DNA from: Bacteroidales bacterium | GTDB lineage: Bacteria > Bacteroidota > Bacteroidia > Bacteroidales > UBA932 | DNA: 64,000 nt | Assembly (NCBI GenBank): GCA_017455065.1 | Contig: JAFTBU010000059.1 | Location: 1 to 64,000, forward strand | Reading direction: 5' to 3' | Part shown: positions 14,422 to 23,738 of the stretch, piece after piece | Position numbering within the stretch: position 1 is the first letter of the stretch | Layout of the letters: each line of letters opens with the position of its first letter | Position numbers and translations under genes: made by a program | Notes under the pieces: generated by a model | What the model saw: the letters and a program-made list of their open reading frames with translations, nothing else | What the model was told of the DNA's origin: nothing | Databases searched by the model: none

Positions 14422-16074
14422 ATGTACGAAAACATAAAAACCCTGCGGGAACTCTACGAATTCGCGACTGATACCTATCAGAATGCGCCGATGTCGGAAA
14501 TGCTCGATTCCGACCAGATGTACACGTATTCGAGCTTCCGCAGAGCTTGCGACGACATGTCGGCCCGGCTGTCGGCAGCCGGTGTCGCCCCTGGCGAGAA
14601 AGTGGCCATCTATTCGCAGAACATGCCCAACTGGACGCTCGCCCTGTTTTCAGCCGTCGCATTCGGCCGCGTAGCCGTCCCCATACTCTCCGAATCTTCC
14701 TCCCTGGAGGTGGAAAACATACTCACCCATTCAGAGACCAGCTGCCTCTTCGTGTCGAGGGCCAAACTGCCCGCGGTGCCTCAGAAGTGCCTGGATGCCA
14801 TGAAACTTGTCATCTGCCTGGATGACCTGGGCGTGCTCGCCGACCATACGGAGGGAGCCGTCCCGGTGCATGCCAACATCCCGGAGCCGGAAGACATGGC
14901 CGGATTGTTCTACACCTCCGGCACCACCGGAAAGGCCAAGGGAGTGATGCTGAGCCACCGCAACCTCAGCCACATGGTGATCGTGGCATGGCGCTCCACC
15001 CGCTTCAAGACCGGTTACAGGGGACTGTCGATATTGCCCATGGCCCATACCTACGAGATGTCGCTGAGCCTGCTGTACCCCTTCTACATGGGTGCCTGCA
15101 TGTACTACATAAAGAAGGCTCCCACGACGTCGGTGCTGGTGGACGCCCTTTCCCGGGTGAAGCCGCAGGTCATCTGCTCAGTGCCTCTGATCATCGAAAA
15201 GGTGTACCGGAGCGCCGTCCGCAAGACCATTGACAAGAGCAAGGTCCTCACATGGATGGAGAAGCACATGCGCAGGGTGTTGTACCTGCTCATCGGCCGC
15301 AAGATCCGCAAATTCTTCGGCGGGGAGCTCATCTTCTTCGGCATCGGCGGCGCCAAGCTCGACCCCGTCGTGGAGAAGTTCCTCAGGGAGGCCCGCTTCC
15401 CCTACGCTCCCGGCTACGGCCTCACCGAGACCGCACCGCTCATCACCTACAGCGTGGTCAACCATTTCCCCATGTACTCCATCGGAGAGCCTGTATATGG
15501 CATAGAGGTGCGTCTGGGCGACATGGACCCCGCCACCGGCGAGGGTGAGATACAGGTCAAGGGCCCCAACGTGATGATGGGCTACTACAAGGATCCCGAG
15601 CGCACCGCGTCGGTGTTCACCCCGGACGGATGGCTCCGTACCGGCGACCTGGCCCTCCGCAAGGGCAAGTTCCTCTTCATCAAGGGCCGTATAGGCACGA
15701 TGATAGTAGGCGCTTCCGGCGAGAACATCTATCCCGAGGAGATCGAGAGCGTGATCAACGACTTCTCCGGAGTCAACGAGTCCCTGGTGGTCAAGCGCGA
15801 GGGCAAGCTCGTGGCGCTGGTGAAATTTGACGAGAGCGTGCTCAACTGGGACCAGGAGAGGGAGGACAAGATCTTCGAGAAGATCGAGGCCAAGAAGAAG
15901 GAAATCATGGACTTCGTGAACAACAGGGTCAAGAAGTCCAACAACATAAACGACGTGGAGATAGTCAAGGAGCCTTTCATCAAGACTGCCACCATGAAGA
16001 TACGCCGATTCCTGTACGAGAAGACCGGTAAGGGCGACAAGACGGACAAGGCCGGAAAGCCTGACAACAAATAG
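14422..16074 (+). CDS. AMP-forming long-chain fatty acid-CoA ligase
   Basis: 550 residues of the ANL adenylate-forming superfamily. The phosphate loop YTSGTTGKAKG is at 164-174, motif A5 is YGLTETAPLI and the hinge/A8 region is GWLRTGDLALRKGKFLFIKG. The C-terminal catalytic lysine is probably in the TATMKIRRFL segment. The enzyme activates a fatty acid with ATP and transfers it to CoA at the inner face of the membrane. A Lys-rich tail (GKGDKTDKAGKPDNK) is unusual. It lies three bases before valS, so the two may share a transcript. Chain length and whether an acyl carrier protein replaces CoA cannot be told. Confidence 0.9.
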   Translation: MYENIKTLRELYEFATDTYQNAPMSEMLDSDQMYTYSSFRRACDDMSARLSAAGVAPGEKVAIYSQNMPNWTLALFSAVAFGRVAVPILSESSSLEVENILTHSETSCLFVSRAKLPAVPQKCLDAMKLVICLDDLGVLADHTEGAVPVHANIPEPEDMAGLFYTSGTTGKAKGVMLSHRNLSHMVIVAWRSTRFKTGYRGLSILPMAHTYEMSLSLLYPFYMGACMYYIKKAPTTSVLVDALSRVKPQVICSVPLIIEKVYRSAVRKTIDKSKVLTWMEKHMRRVLYLLIGRKIRKFFGGELIFFGIGGAKLDPVVEKFLREARFPYAPGYGLTETAPLITYSVVNHFPMYSIGEPVYGIEVRLGDMDPATGEGEIQVKGPNVMMGYYKDPERTASVFTPDGWLRTGDLALRKGKFLFIKGRIGTMIVGASGENIYPEEIESVINDFSGVNESLVVKREGKLVALVKFDESVLNWDQEREDKIFEKIEAKKKEIMDFVNNRVKKSNNINDVEIVKEPFIKTATMKIRRFLYEKTGKGDKTDKAGKPDNK

Positions 16075-16077
16075 ATT

Positions 16078-18717
16078 ATGGAATTAAGTGCAAAATACAA
16101 TCCTTCCGAGGTTGAAGGTAAATGGTATGCCTACTGGCAGGAACACAAATGCTTTCATTCTGAACCCGATTCGCGTGAGCCTTACACCGTGGTGATCCCG
16201 CCGCCCAATGTGACGGGCATACTCCACATGGGCCATGTGCTCAACAACACCCTCAATGACGTGCTGGTCCGAAAGGCCCGCATGGACGGCAAGAACGCCT
16301 GCTGGGTGCCGGGTACCGACCATGCCAGCATCGCCACCGAGTCCAAGGTGGTGGCCAAGCTCAAGGCCCAGGGCATTTCCAAGGACGACCTCACCCGTGA
16401 GGAGTTCCTCAAGTATGCCTGGGAATGGAAGGAGGAGCACGGCGGCATCATCCTGGAGCAGCTCCGCAAGCTCGGCGCCTCCTGCGACTGGGACCGCACC
16501 CGTTTCACCATGGAGCCCGAACTGACCGAGGCCGTGATCGCCACCTTCTGCCATTTCTACAAGAAAGGCATGATCTACAGGGGAGTGCGCATGGTCAACT
16601 GGGACCCCGTGGCCCTCACCGCCATCAGTGACGACGAGGTGATACACAAGGACACCAAGAGCCATTTCTATCATATCAAGTATTTCATCGCAGACGAGAA
16701 CGGCCAGGCCACCGACAAGTACCTGGTCATAGCCACCACCCGTCCTGAGACCATCATGGCGGACTCCGCCATCTGCGTCAATCCCGCCGACGAGAGGCAT
16801 CACTGGCTGCGTGGCAAGAAAGTGCTCATCCCTCTGATAAACAGGGCCATACCCGTCATCGAGGATGACTATGTGGAGATGGATTTCGGTACCGGTTGCC
16901 TCAAGGTGACCCCTGCCCACGACGCCCACGACTACGAGATAGGCATGAGGCACAACCTGCCCGTGATCGACATCATCGACGACCACGGCTGCCTCAATGA
17001 GAAAGCCCTGATCCTCGTGGGAGAGGACCGTTTCGTGGCCCGCAAGAAGATAGGCAAGATGCTGGAGGAGTCCGGCAATCTGGTCAAGGTCGAGGAGTAT
17101 ATCTCCCCCATAGGCTATTCCGAGCGCACCGACGCCGTCATCGAGCCCAAGCTCTCGGCCCAGTGGTTCCTGAAAATGGAGAAACTGGCCGCCTGCGCCC
17201 TCGACGACGTGGAGTCCGGCAGGATCAAGTTCATTCCCGACAAATACCGCAACACCTACCGCCACTGGATGGAGAATGCCCACGACTGGTGCATTTCCCG
17301 CCAGCTCTGGTGGGGTCAGCGCATTCCCGCCTGGTACCTGCCCGACGGACAGGTAGTGGTCGAGGAAACGCCTGAAAAGGCCCTTGAAGCCGCCAGGAAG
17401 ATAGATCCTTCCATCACGGCGGAGCAGTTGAGGCAGGACGAGGATGTGCTCGACACCTGGTTCAGCAGCTGGCTCTGGCCCATTTCCGTATTCGACCCCC
17501 AGAAGCCCGGCCATCCCGACCACAAGCCCAACAAGGACCTTGCATACTATTATCCCACCAACGACCTGGTGACCGGCCCGGACATCATATTCTTCTGGGT
17601 GGCCAGGATGATCATGGCGGGAGGGGAGTTCATGGAAGAGGTGCCTTTCCGCAATGTGTATTTCACCGGAATCGTGCGCGACAAGCTCGGCCGCAAGATG
17701 AGCAAGACCCTGGGCAACAGCCCCGACCCGCTCGACCTCATCTCCAAGTACGGCGCCGACGCCGTCCGTCTGGGCATGCTGCTGTGCTCTTCAGCCGGTA
17801 ATGACATCCTCTACGACGAGTCCCAGGTGGAGCAGGGCAGGAATTTCTGCGGCAAGATCTGGAACTCCTGGAGGCTTATCAGCGGCTGGAAGGTGGATCC
17901 CGCAGCCGCCCAGCCCGAGGTATCCGCAGCCGCTGTCAAGTGGTTTGACAACCTGCTCAGCCGCACCATAGAGACCGTTGAGGACCAGTATGCCAAATTC
18001 CGCATCAGCGATGCCCTGATGACCACTTACAAGCTCTTCTGGGACGATTTCTGCTCCTGGTACCTGGAGCTCGTGAAGCCCGGTTTCGGCATGGCTGTCG
18101 ATACCGCCACCTTCGAGGCTACCAAGACATTCTTCGAGAAGCTCATCAAACTCATACATCCCGTGATGCCTTTCATCACTGAGGAGCTCTGGCAGAACCT
18201 GCAGGAGCGCCGCCCTGGTGAGACCATCATGTTTGAGCGCACTCCCGCCGCCGGAGAGTACGACTCCGCCTTCCTCGACGCATTCGACGTGGCCCGCGAG
18301 GCCATCGTAGGCGTCCGCGCCATCCGCGCCCAGAAGCAGATTTCCCCGAAACAGGCCCTCGAGCTCTATGTGGAAGGGACCCTGCCCGGAGAACTCGCAG
18401 CTGTCATCTGCAAATCCGCCAACGTTTCCGCTGTCCGCAGCGGCGCTGCCGACGGCACTGCGGTGTCCTTCATCATCGGCACCATGAAATTCTCCGTGCC
18501 CCTCGCCGGATTTGTCAATGCCGACGAAGAGAAGACGAAGCTGCTTGCGGAGCTGGAGTATCAGCGCAAGTTCCTCGCGGGTGTCCGCGGAAAGCTCTCC
18601 AATGCCAATTTCGTCGCCCATGCCCCCGAGGCGGTGGTGGCGACCGAGCGCAAGAAGGAAGCCGACGCCCTCGCCAGGATCGAGGTTATAGAGAATTCCC
18701 TTAAATCATTGGAATAA
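16078..18717 (+). CDS. valS: Valine-tRNA ligase
   Basis: 879 residues, full length for class I ValRS. The HIGH motif appears as HMGH in ILHMGHVLNNTLND (about residues 46-59) and KMSKS as KMSKTLGN near 539. The CP1 editing domain carries the threonine-rich TTRPETIMADSAI and the FGTGCLKVTPAHD motif. The C-terminal anticodon-binding and coiled-coil arm (residues about 810-879, rich in Lys and Glu) is present. It charges tRNA-Val in the cytoplasm. The gene begins three bases after the acyl-CoA ligase and ends one base before the thioesterase start. Confidence 0.98.
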   Translation: MELSAKYNPSEVEGKWYAYWQEHKCFHSEPDSREPYTVVIPPPNVTGILHMGHVLNNTLNDVLVRKARMDGKNACWVPGTDHASIATESKVVAKLKAQGISKDDLTREEFLKYAWEWKEEHGGIILEQLRKLGASCDWDRTRFTMEPELTEAVIATFCHFYKKGMIYRGVRMVNWDPVALTAISDDEVIHKDTKSHFYHIKYFIADENGQATDKYLVIATTRPETIMADSAICVNPADERHHWLRGKKVLIPLINRAIPVIEDDYVEMDFGTGCLKVTPAHDAHDYEIGMRHNLPVIDIIDDHGCLNEKALILVGEDRFVARKKIGKMLEESGNLVKVEEYISPIGYSERTDAVIEPKLSAQWFLKMEKLAACALDDVESGRIKFIPDKYRNTYRHWMENAHDWCISRQLWWGQRIPAWYLPDGQVVVEETPEKALEAARKIDPSITAEQLRQDEDVLDTWFSSWLWPISVFDPQKPGHPDHKPNKDLAYYYPTNDLVTGPDIIFFWVARMIMAGGEFMEEVPFRNVYFTGIVRDKLGRKMSKTLGNSPDPLDLISKYGADAVRLGMLLCSSAGNDILYDESQVEQGRNFCGKIWNSWRLISGWKVDPAAAQPEVSAAAVKWFDNLLSRTIETVEDQYAKFRISDALMTTYKLFWDDFCSWYLELVKPGFGMAVDTATFEATKTFFEKLIKLIHPVMPFITEELWQNLQERRPGETIMFERTPAAGEYDSAFLDAFDVAREAIVGVRAIRAQKQISPKQALELYVEGTLPGELAAVICKSANVSAVRSGAADGTAVSFIIGTMKFSVPLAGFVNADEEKTKLLAELEYQRKFLAGVRGKLSNANFVAHAPEAVVATERKKEADALARIEVIENSLKSLE

Positions 18718-18718
18718 A

Positions 18719-19120
18719 ATGCTTTATCAGGTTACATTCCCGGTCAGGTACTACGAAGCGGATCCCATGGGGATAGTGCATCACAGCGAGTACATCCGTT
18801 ATTTCGAGATCGCGCGCGACACCTGGCTCAAATCCGTGGGCTTCGACCATAAGAAGTGCATGGAGGAAAATCTGGTATTCCCCGTGGTGAGCATACACTG
18901 CGACTACAAGATATCCGCCAAATTCGGCCAGGACGTGACCGTCACCGCCGAGATCACCGAATTCACCGGGGCCACCGTCACCTTCCATCAGCAGGTGCTG
19001 GACCCCCACGGGAACGTATGCGCCGACGGGGAAGTGAAGCTGGCCTTCATCAACACCAAGCTCGGGCACGTGGTCCGCTGCCCCGAATCCCTGAGGGCTA
19101 CTTTCGATGGTAAGTATTGA
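18719..19120 (+). CDS. Acyl-CoA thioesterase, 4HBT hotdog fold (YbgC-like)
   Basis: 133 residues. The active-site motif of the 4-hydroxybenzoyl-CoA thioesterase family is visible as YYEADPMGIVHHSEYIRYFE with the catalytic Asp near residue 16. The single hotdog domain of this length works as a tetramer and hydrolyses short or medium acyl-CoAs, or acts in lipid turnover with the Tol-Pal region in proteobacteria. Here the context is an upstream acyl-CoA ligase and valS and a downstream ABC-F gene that overlaps its last 14 bases. Confidence 0.9.
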   Translation: MLYQVTFPVRYYEADPMGIVHHSEYIRYFEIARDTWLKSVGFDHKKCMEENLVFPVVSIHCDYKISAKFGQDVTVTAEITEFTGATVTFHQQVLDPHGNVCADGEVKLAFINTKLGHVVRCPESLRATFDGKY

Positions 19121-21023
19121 CGATGTCACCGTCGCCTACGGCGGGTTTGTCCTGCTGGACAAGATCAATTTCCATATCAGCGAGACTGACAAGATAGGTC
19201 TTGTCGGCAAGAACGGCGCGGGCAAATCCACCATACTCAAGATCATCTGCGGCGAGCAGCTTCCCACTTCCGGGCAGATCGACAAGCCCAACTCCCTGAG
19301 CATAGGCTACCTTCCCCAGCTGATGGAGCATCACCGGGGCAGGACAGTGCTCGAAGAGACCATGACCGCGTTCGACGAGATGGCTTCGCTGCAGGCCGAG
19401 GTGGAGAGAATCAATACTGAATTGGCCGAAAGAACGGACTATGAATCAGTGGAATATCTTAAGCTGATTGAAGAACTCAATGAAGTGAATGACCGTCTTT
19501 CGGCAGGCAGTTCCGAGCCTCCCGAGGTGAGTGCCCGCAGGACCCTTCTGGGCCTGGGTTTCAAGCCGGAGGAACTCGACCGCAAGACCGAGACTTTCAG
19601 CCAGGGCTGGAACATGCGTATCGAGCTCGCCAAGATACTCCTGCGCCGCCCGGACCTGATGCTCCTCGACGAGCCGACCAACCACCTGGACATCGAGTCC
19701 ATCGAGTGGCTGGAGGACTACCTGAAATCCCGCCGCTGCTCCCTGGTGCTGGTCTCCCACGACAGGAAATTCCTGGACAATGTGACCAATAGGACGGTGG
19801 AGATAATGCTCGGAAACATACACGATTACAAGGTTCCATATTCACAATACCTTCAACTCCGTGCCGAGCGTATAGCACAGCAGACCGCCGCCTGGGAGAA
19901 CCAGCAGAAGATGATAGAGAAGACGGAGGATTTCATCCGCACCTTCCGTTACAAGCCGACCAAGTCCAATCAGGTCCAGTCCCGTATCAAGGCTCTGGAG
20001 AAACTCGAGCGCATCGAGATAGACGAGACGGACAATGTGACCCTGAAGGTCAAGTTCCCGCCGGCGGAAAGGGCCGGAGACGTGGTTTTCAAGGCCGCTG
20101 GGCTCACTGTAGGCTATGGGGACAAGGTTGTCTTCTCAAATGCCGACATAGAGATAAAAAGGGGCGAAAAAGTGGCCCTGGTGGGACGCAACGGTGAAGG
20201 CAAGACCACTCTGATGAGGGTGATCACCGGCGAACTGACCCCTTTCAGCGGCAGCGCCACCCTCGGGCACAATGTCCATTACGGCTATTACGCCCAGAAC
20301 CAGGAGGATGTCCTGGACAAGCGGGAGACGGTGTACGGCACCCTCGACCGTATAGCTGTGGGGGACATACGCACCAAGCTCCGCGACATCCTGGCCCAGT
20401 TCCTTTTCAGGGGCGAGGACATAGACAAGAGGGTGTCCGTGCTGAGCGGAGGGGAGAGGGCGCGCCTGGGCATGGCCAAACTGATGCTCCAGAGCCACAA
20501 CCTGCTGCTCCTGGACGAGCCGACCAACCACATGGACATCAAGTCCAAGGATATACTCAAGCAGGCCCTCCGGGCCTTCGACGGGACCCTCGTGGTCGTG
20601 TCCCACGACAGGGATTTCCTGGACGGTCTGGTGGACAAGTTGTATGAGTTCCGCGACGGCCGGATGAAGGAGCATCTGGGCGGGGTCGCCGAGTTCCTCG
20701 AGAGGAAGAAAATCGAGAATCTCCAAGAGCTCGAAAGGCTGGTGCCCAAGGGTCCGGACGAGCAGAAAAATGCCCGGAAAGCGGAGGCTTCGGCGGACTT
20801 CGAAAAGCGCCGCGAGGCGGGGAAGACCGACCGCAAAAAGCGCAACCGCATAGAGTTCCTGGAGAAGGAAATCACCCGGATCGAGGCCTCGATGAAGGCT
20901 CTCGAAGAGAAACTTTCGGCCCCTTCCGAGACCGACGATATCATGGAATTGACCCGTTCCTACCTCGAATTCAAGCGTGATCTGGACGCGAAAACGGATG
21001 AGTGGGGCAGTCTCATAGACTGA
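19107..21023 (+). CDS. ABC-F family ATPase (Uup/EttA/YheS-like)
   Basis: 638 residues with two ABC domains and no membrane segments. Walker A1 is GKNGAGKST (34-42) and Walker A2 is GRNGEGKTT. Both Walker B motifs end in LLDEPTNH(L/M)D. The charged linker between the domains (about 240-310) includes the ABC-F P-site tRNA-interaction motif region IRTFRYKPTKSNQVQSRI. A C-terminal coiled coil (about 555-638) resembles Uup. ABC-F proteins act on the ribosome or on DNA-related processes; some give antibiotic resistance. The first signature motif reads FSQGW instead of the usual SGGW, while the second is the canonical LSGGE. Confidence 0.92.
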   Translation: MVSIDDVTVAYGGFVLLDKINFHISETDKIGLVGKNGAGKSTILKIICGEQLPTSGQIDKPNSLSIGYLPQLMEHHRGRTVLEETMTAFDEMASLQAEVERINTELAERTDYESVEYLKLIEELNEVNDRLSAGSSEPPEVSARRTLLGLGFKPEELDRKTETFSQGWNMRIELAKILLRRPDLMLLDEPTNHLDIESIEWLEDYLKSRRCSLVLVSHDRKFLDNVTNRTVEIMLGNIHDYKVPYSQYLQLRAERIAQQTAAWENQQKMIEKTEDFIRTFRYKPTKSNQVQSRIKALEKLERIEIDETDNVTLKVKFPPAERAGDVVFKAAGLTVGYGDKVVFSNADIEIKRGEKVALVGRNGEGKTTLMRVITGELTPFSGSATLGHNVHYGYYAQNQEDVLDKRETVYGTLDRIAVGDIRTKLRDILAQFLFRGEDIDKRVSVLSGGERARLGMAKLMLQSHNLLLLDEPTNHMDIKSKDILKQALRAFDGTLVVVSHDRDFLDGLVDKLYEFRDGRMKEHLGGVAEFLERKKIENLQELERLVPKGPDEQKNARKAEASADFEKRREAGKTDRKKRNRIEFLEKEITRIEASMKALEEKLSAPSETDDIMELTRSYLEFKRDLDAKTDEWGSLID

Positions 21024-21132
21024 GGGTCTTAACTGCTGATAATCAATCTAATATACAGATGTAACCGGGAAAGGTTTGTAAATGTAACAATTTTGTTTTA
21101 GAATTAAACACGATTGTTACATTTGTTGATTA
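21024..21132. terminator. Nested inverted repeats between the convergent ABC-F and cinA genes
   Basis: A perfect 12-bp repeat AAATGTAACAAT/ATTGTTACATTT (21080-21091 and 21113-21124) has a 21-base loop. An outer 11-bp pair CTGATAATCAA/TTGATTATCAG (21036-21046 and 21126-21136) overlaps the cinA stop. Stems are AT-rich and T-runs are weak, so this may be a bidirectional terminator or a regulator site; the inner arms contain the TGTAAC and GTTACA half-sites also found at the promoter of the same operon. Confidence 0.45.
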
Positions 21133-22404
21133 TCAGTCGTTTATGTCTGAAAGTACGAATCTCCTCAATGTATCCAAAGATGTCGCTGCAAATCGCTCGA
21201 TATTGCGCAATCTGTCGTTGCGATATCGATAAGTGAACGTCTTGGTGCCGCGGGGTCCGCTGACTCCGATCCACACCGTACCTTCGGGATTCCTGTCGTC
21301 TCCTCCGGGGCCGGCGAGTCCGGTCGTGGAGACCGCATAATCGCTGCCGGTCAGACGCCTCACACCCTCCGCCATCGCGGCCGCCACCTGGGAGCTGACG
21401 ACTCCGTTTTCGCTGATCGCGGAGTCCGGGACGGCGAGCACTTTTTCCTTGACAGGGATGGCATAGGAAGTGACGGATCCGAGGAAATATCCGGAGGCTC
21501 CGGGGACGGTGGTGAGCAGGTGGGCGATCTCTCCGCCGGTGCAGGATTCGGCGACGCTGAGGGTGAGGCCGCGGCTGCACATAAGCTCCTTTATTTCGGC
21601 CTGGAGGCTGCTGTCGGAGTAGGCGTAGATATTGTCCCCGAGCAGGGGTTTGAGGGCCTCTATACGCTCGTCTATGCGTTTCAGGGCTTCCTGCTTGTCT
21701 CCGCCGTAGACGGAGAGCCTCAGGCGGACTCCGGTGATCTGGTTGGGCAGGTACGCCAGGTGCATGTCGGCGGGCAGGGAGGTCTCCCAGGGCTCTATGA
21801 GCTTGGAAAGGGCGGATTCGGCGAGCCCGTAGGTCATGATGGTCCTGTGGGTGATGCCGTCGAGCTTGTAATGCCCCTCTATATCATTTAATATGTCAGG
21901 AAGGGCTCCCAGGGCCTCGTAGGGCACTCCGGGCAATGAAAACAGGGTCGCAGGGTGGCCGTAGCGCTCCTCTGGGAAGCGGAATACCATGATGGGGGCG
22001 GTGCCCATGCGGTTGGGTATGACCTCGCAGCTGTCGGGCACCATGGCCTGGCGGAGGTTGATGTCGAGGATGTCCAGGCCGCGGGACTTGAGTATCCTGT
22101 GGACTATGGCTTCCTGCTCTTCGTTCTTGATGTAGCCGCCGGCTCCGGAGAGCTCTGCCAGGGCGTCTTTGGTGATGTCGTCCTTAGTTGGACCAAGACC
22201 TCCGGTAGCAATAACTATATCATTGGTTTTCAGCTCATTGTCAAGAGTGGAAATAATCTCCTCACGGACGTCTCCTATGGAGATCATCCTCACTACGCGT
22301 ATGCCCAGTGAGCCCAGGGCGCGGGATATGTGGGAGGAGTTGGTGTCGACGATCTGGCCTATCAGGATTTCGTCTCCGATAGTGCATATGGATGCTTTCT
22401 TCAT
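21133..22404 (-). CDS. cinA: CinA family protein, nicotinamide-nucleotide amidohydrolase
   Basis: 423 residues, the full two-domain CinA. The N-terminal molybdopterin-binding-like domain (COG1058) shows GDEILIGQIVDTNSSHIS and TGGLGPTKDD. The C-terminal PncC amidohydrolase domain (from about 255) shows VAESCTGGEIAH and GLAGPGGDDRNPEGTVWIG. The enzyme converts nicotinamide mononucleotide to nicotinate mononucleotide in NAD salvage, and in gram-positive organisms is part of the competence regulon. Its start overlaps the upstream DHODH-like gene by four bases. Last gene of the XRE operon. Confidence 0.93.
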   Translation of the reverse strand: MKKASICTIGDEILIGQIVDTNSSHISRALGSLGIRVVRMISIGDVREEIISTLDNELKTNDIVIATGGLGPTKDDITKDALAELSGAGGYIKNEEQEAIVHRILKSRGLDILDINLRQAMVPDSCEVIPNRMGTAPIMVFRFPEERYGHPATLFSLPGVPYEALGALPDILNDIEGHYKLDGITHRTIMTYGLAESALSKLIEPWETSLPADMHLAYLPNQITGVRLRLSVYGGDKQEALKRIDERIEALKPLLGDNIYAYSDSSLQAEIKELMCSRGLTLSVAESCTGGEIAHLLTTVPGASGYFLGSVTSYAIPVKEKVLAVPDSAISENGVVSSQVAAAMAEGVRRLTGSDYAVSTTGLAGPGGDDRNPEGTVWIGVSGPRGTKTFTYRYRNDRLRNIERFAATSLDTLRRFVLSDIND

Positions 22405-23186
22405 GGTCTGGTTTCTGTTTGCCGGAGGCCGTCCAGGAGTTTGGTGATGAGGTCGGGACCATCCAGGACAAGGCCTGTGGTGATCTCCATGAGGCTGGCT
22501 CCGGCATCCAGCATCTCTTTGGCCGATTCGGGCGTACGTATGCCTCCGTAGCCTATTACGGGGAAGCGTCCGCCGGTGATTTCCACGACTTTACGCACAT
22601 TTGAAGGCTTGGCGACCACGGCTCCGTCCACTCCGTTCAGCTGGCAGTAGCCCAGGATTTCGCGGAGCTGGCTCTCGGGGAAATCATGCATGATCCTCAC
22701 GAGCACCGGCTTGTAGGTCTCGTAGCTGAGCCTGGTGTCCAGCACGTCCTCCATGATATCCATGATGTCGTTGTCCGGGGCCTCGATCACGAACATGTCG
22801 GCGAAGTCGTAGGCGAGCGAGAAGGTGCGCGCGTGGTCCTTGCTGACAAGTATGGCGATGATGGGGTCGGGCGGGTTGTTGCGGAGGTTGTTGATGACTT
22901 CCATCACGTTGCCGGGACCTACGGGACCAATTTCAGCAAAACTATAACCATAGTCGGATAACGTGTTGTATAACTGTCCGTTAGGGTCAAGTCCAGGACC
23001 GATACCAATAGGGTTTCCGAAGCTGATGTTGAAGACTTCTGAGGGCAGGGTGCTGCGGTTTCTCAGATGGCTCAGACGGTGTATTCCGCGCAGGAAACGG
23101 AAACGGCCGGTGAACCTGATGTACGATTTCATCAGGTTGAAAGCGGTGTCGTGATTGAACAGTTTTATGATCTGTGCGTACAGCAT
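22401..23186 (-). CDS. Dihydroorotate dehydrogenase-like protein, shortened and probably altered
   Basis: 261 residues from ATG 23186. The N-terminal helical segment and NPIGIGPGLDPNGQLYNTLS resemble the start of class 2 dihydroorotate dehydrogenase (family: NPVGLAAGFDKNGE), and the end VIGYGGIRTPESAKEMLDAGASLMEITTG matches the FMN-phosphate-binding end of the barrel. The middle is cut down: after FAEIGPVGPGN the long stretch with the FNN and catalytic serine loop is not seen, and the family is normally 330-360 residues. Activity as a pyrimidine enzyme is therefore doubtful. It is coupled to cinA (four-base overlap) and lies 18 bp after the XRE regulator. Confidence 0.7.
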   Translation of the reverse strand: MLYAQIIKLFNHDTAFNLMKSYIRFTGRFRFLRGIHRLSHLRNRSTLPSEVFNISFGNPIGIGPGLDPNGQLYNTLSDYGYSFAEIGPVGPGNVMEVINNLRNNPPDPIIAILVSKDHARTFSLAYDFADMFVIEAPDNDIMDIMEDVLDTRLSYETYKPVLVRIMHDFPESQLREILGYCQLNGVDGAVVAKPSNVRKVVEITGGRFPVIGYGGIRTPESAKEMLDAGASLMEITTGLVLDGPDLITKLLDGLRQTETRP

Positions 23187-23204
23187 GGTACGCGAAGATA
23201 ACAA

Positions 23205-23678
23205 TTATTTGAGTTCCTGGAACGTATTGTCGTCGTAGAAGACGATAATTTTAGTGATCTGGCGGGGCTGCCTGGGAGCCTGGACGGGCTTCTCGGGTGC
23301 CTTGCGGGGCTGTTCAGCAGGCTTTTCGGGTATCTGGACGGAAGGCTTTTCCGGGATTTCCGGCTCCCTCTCCACGGGGAAAATCTCCTCCTCAGCGGGC
23401 TGGAAGACCGGTTCCTGGACAGGTGCGGGCGCAGGACCGGGTGCCTGTACAGGGGCCGCGAGGGGAGCTGTCTTGTACATCTTACCCTTACCGGTGATGA
23501 TCCATTCGATGTTCAGGGCGGGGTAGGCCTTGGCCATGCTCTCGATGAAATCGAATCCGGGTTTGTTCCTCCCGGCGATGATATGGGAAACACTGGCTCT
23601 GGCGACATTGATACTGTCGGCGAACTGCGATTGGCTGAGATTTTCAGCGTTTAAGAATTGTAACAGCCTGTCATTCAT
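23205..23678 (-). CDS. XRE-family transcriptional regulator with proline-rich tail
   Basis: 157 residues. Residues 3-68 form a phage-repressor-type helix-turn-helix (LSQSQFADSINVARASVSHI then GRNKPGFDFIESMAKAYP and NIEWIITGKG). Residues 72-145 are a low-complexity Pro/Ala/Glu/Gln region with repeated PEKP-type units, and the end ITKIIVFYDDNTFQELK looks like a short beta strand and hydrophobic anchor. This pattern is common in Bacteroidales. The gene heads a leftward unit with the DHODH-like gene and cinA. A 17-bp palindrome over its own promoter suggests autoregulation. What it senses is unknown. Confidence 0.85.
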   Translation of the reverse strand: MNDRLLQFLNAENLSQSQFADSINVARASVSHIIAGRNKPGFDFIESMAKAYPALNIEWIITGKGKMYKTAPLAAPVQAPGPAPAPVQEPVFQPAEEEIFPVEREPEIPEKPSVQIPEKPAEQPRKAPEKPVQAPRQPRQITKIIVFYDDNTFQELK

Positions 23679-23681
23679 ACC

Positions 23682-23727
23682 TGTAACGTTTGGTTACAAA
23701 TGTAGCGATTATTTTTGTAACTTCAAA
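23682..23727 (-). promoter_or_regulatory. Promoter and operator of the XRE-DHODH-cinA operon
   Basis: Minus-strand TTTG (23727-23724), 19-bp spacer, TACATTTG (23704-23697). A perfect palindrome TGTAAC-gtttg-GTTACA (23682-23698) touches the -7 box and covers the expected transcription start, four bases before the ATG. A further TTGTAAC at 23715-23721 and GTTTACA at 23732-23738 lie upstream. The geometry is that of a self-repressing regulator; binding by the XRE protein is inferred. Confidence 0.65.
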
Positions 23728-23738
23728 CAATGTTTACA

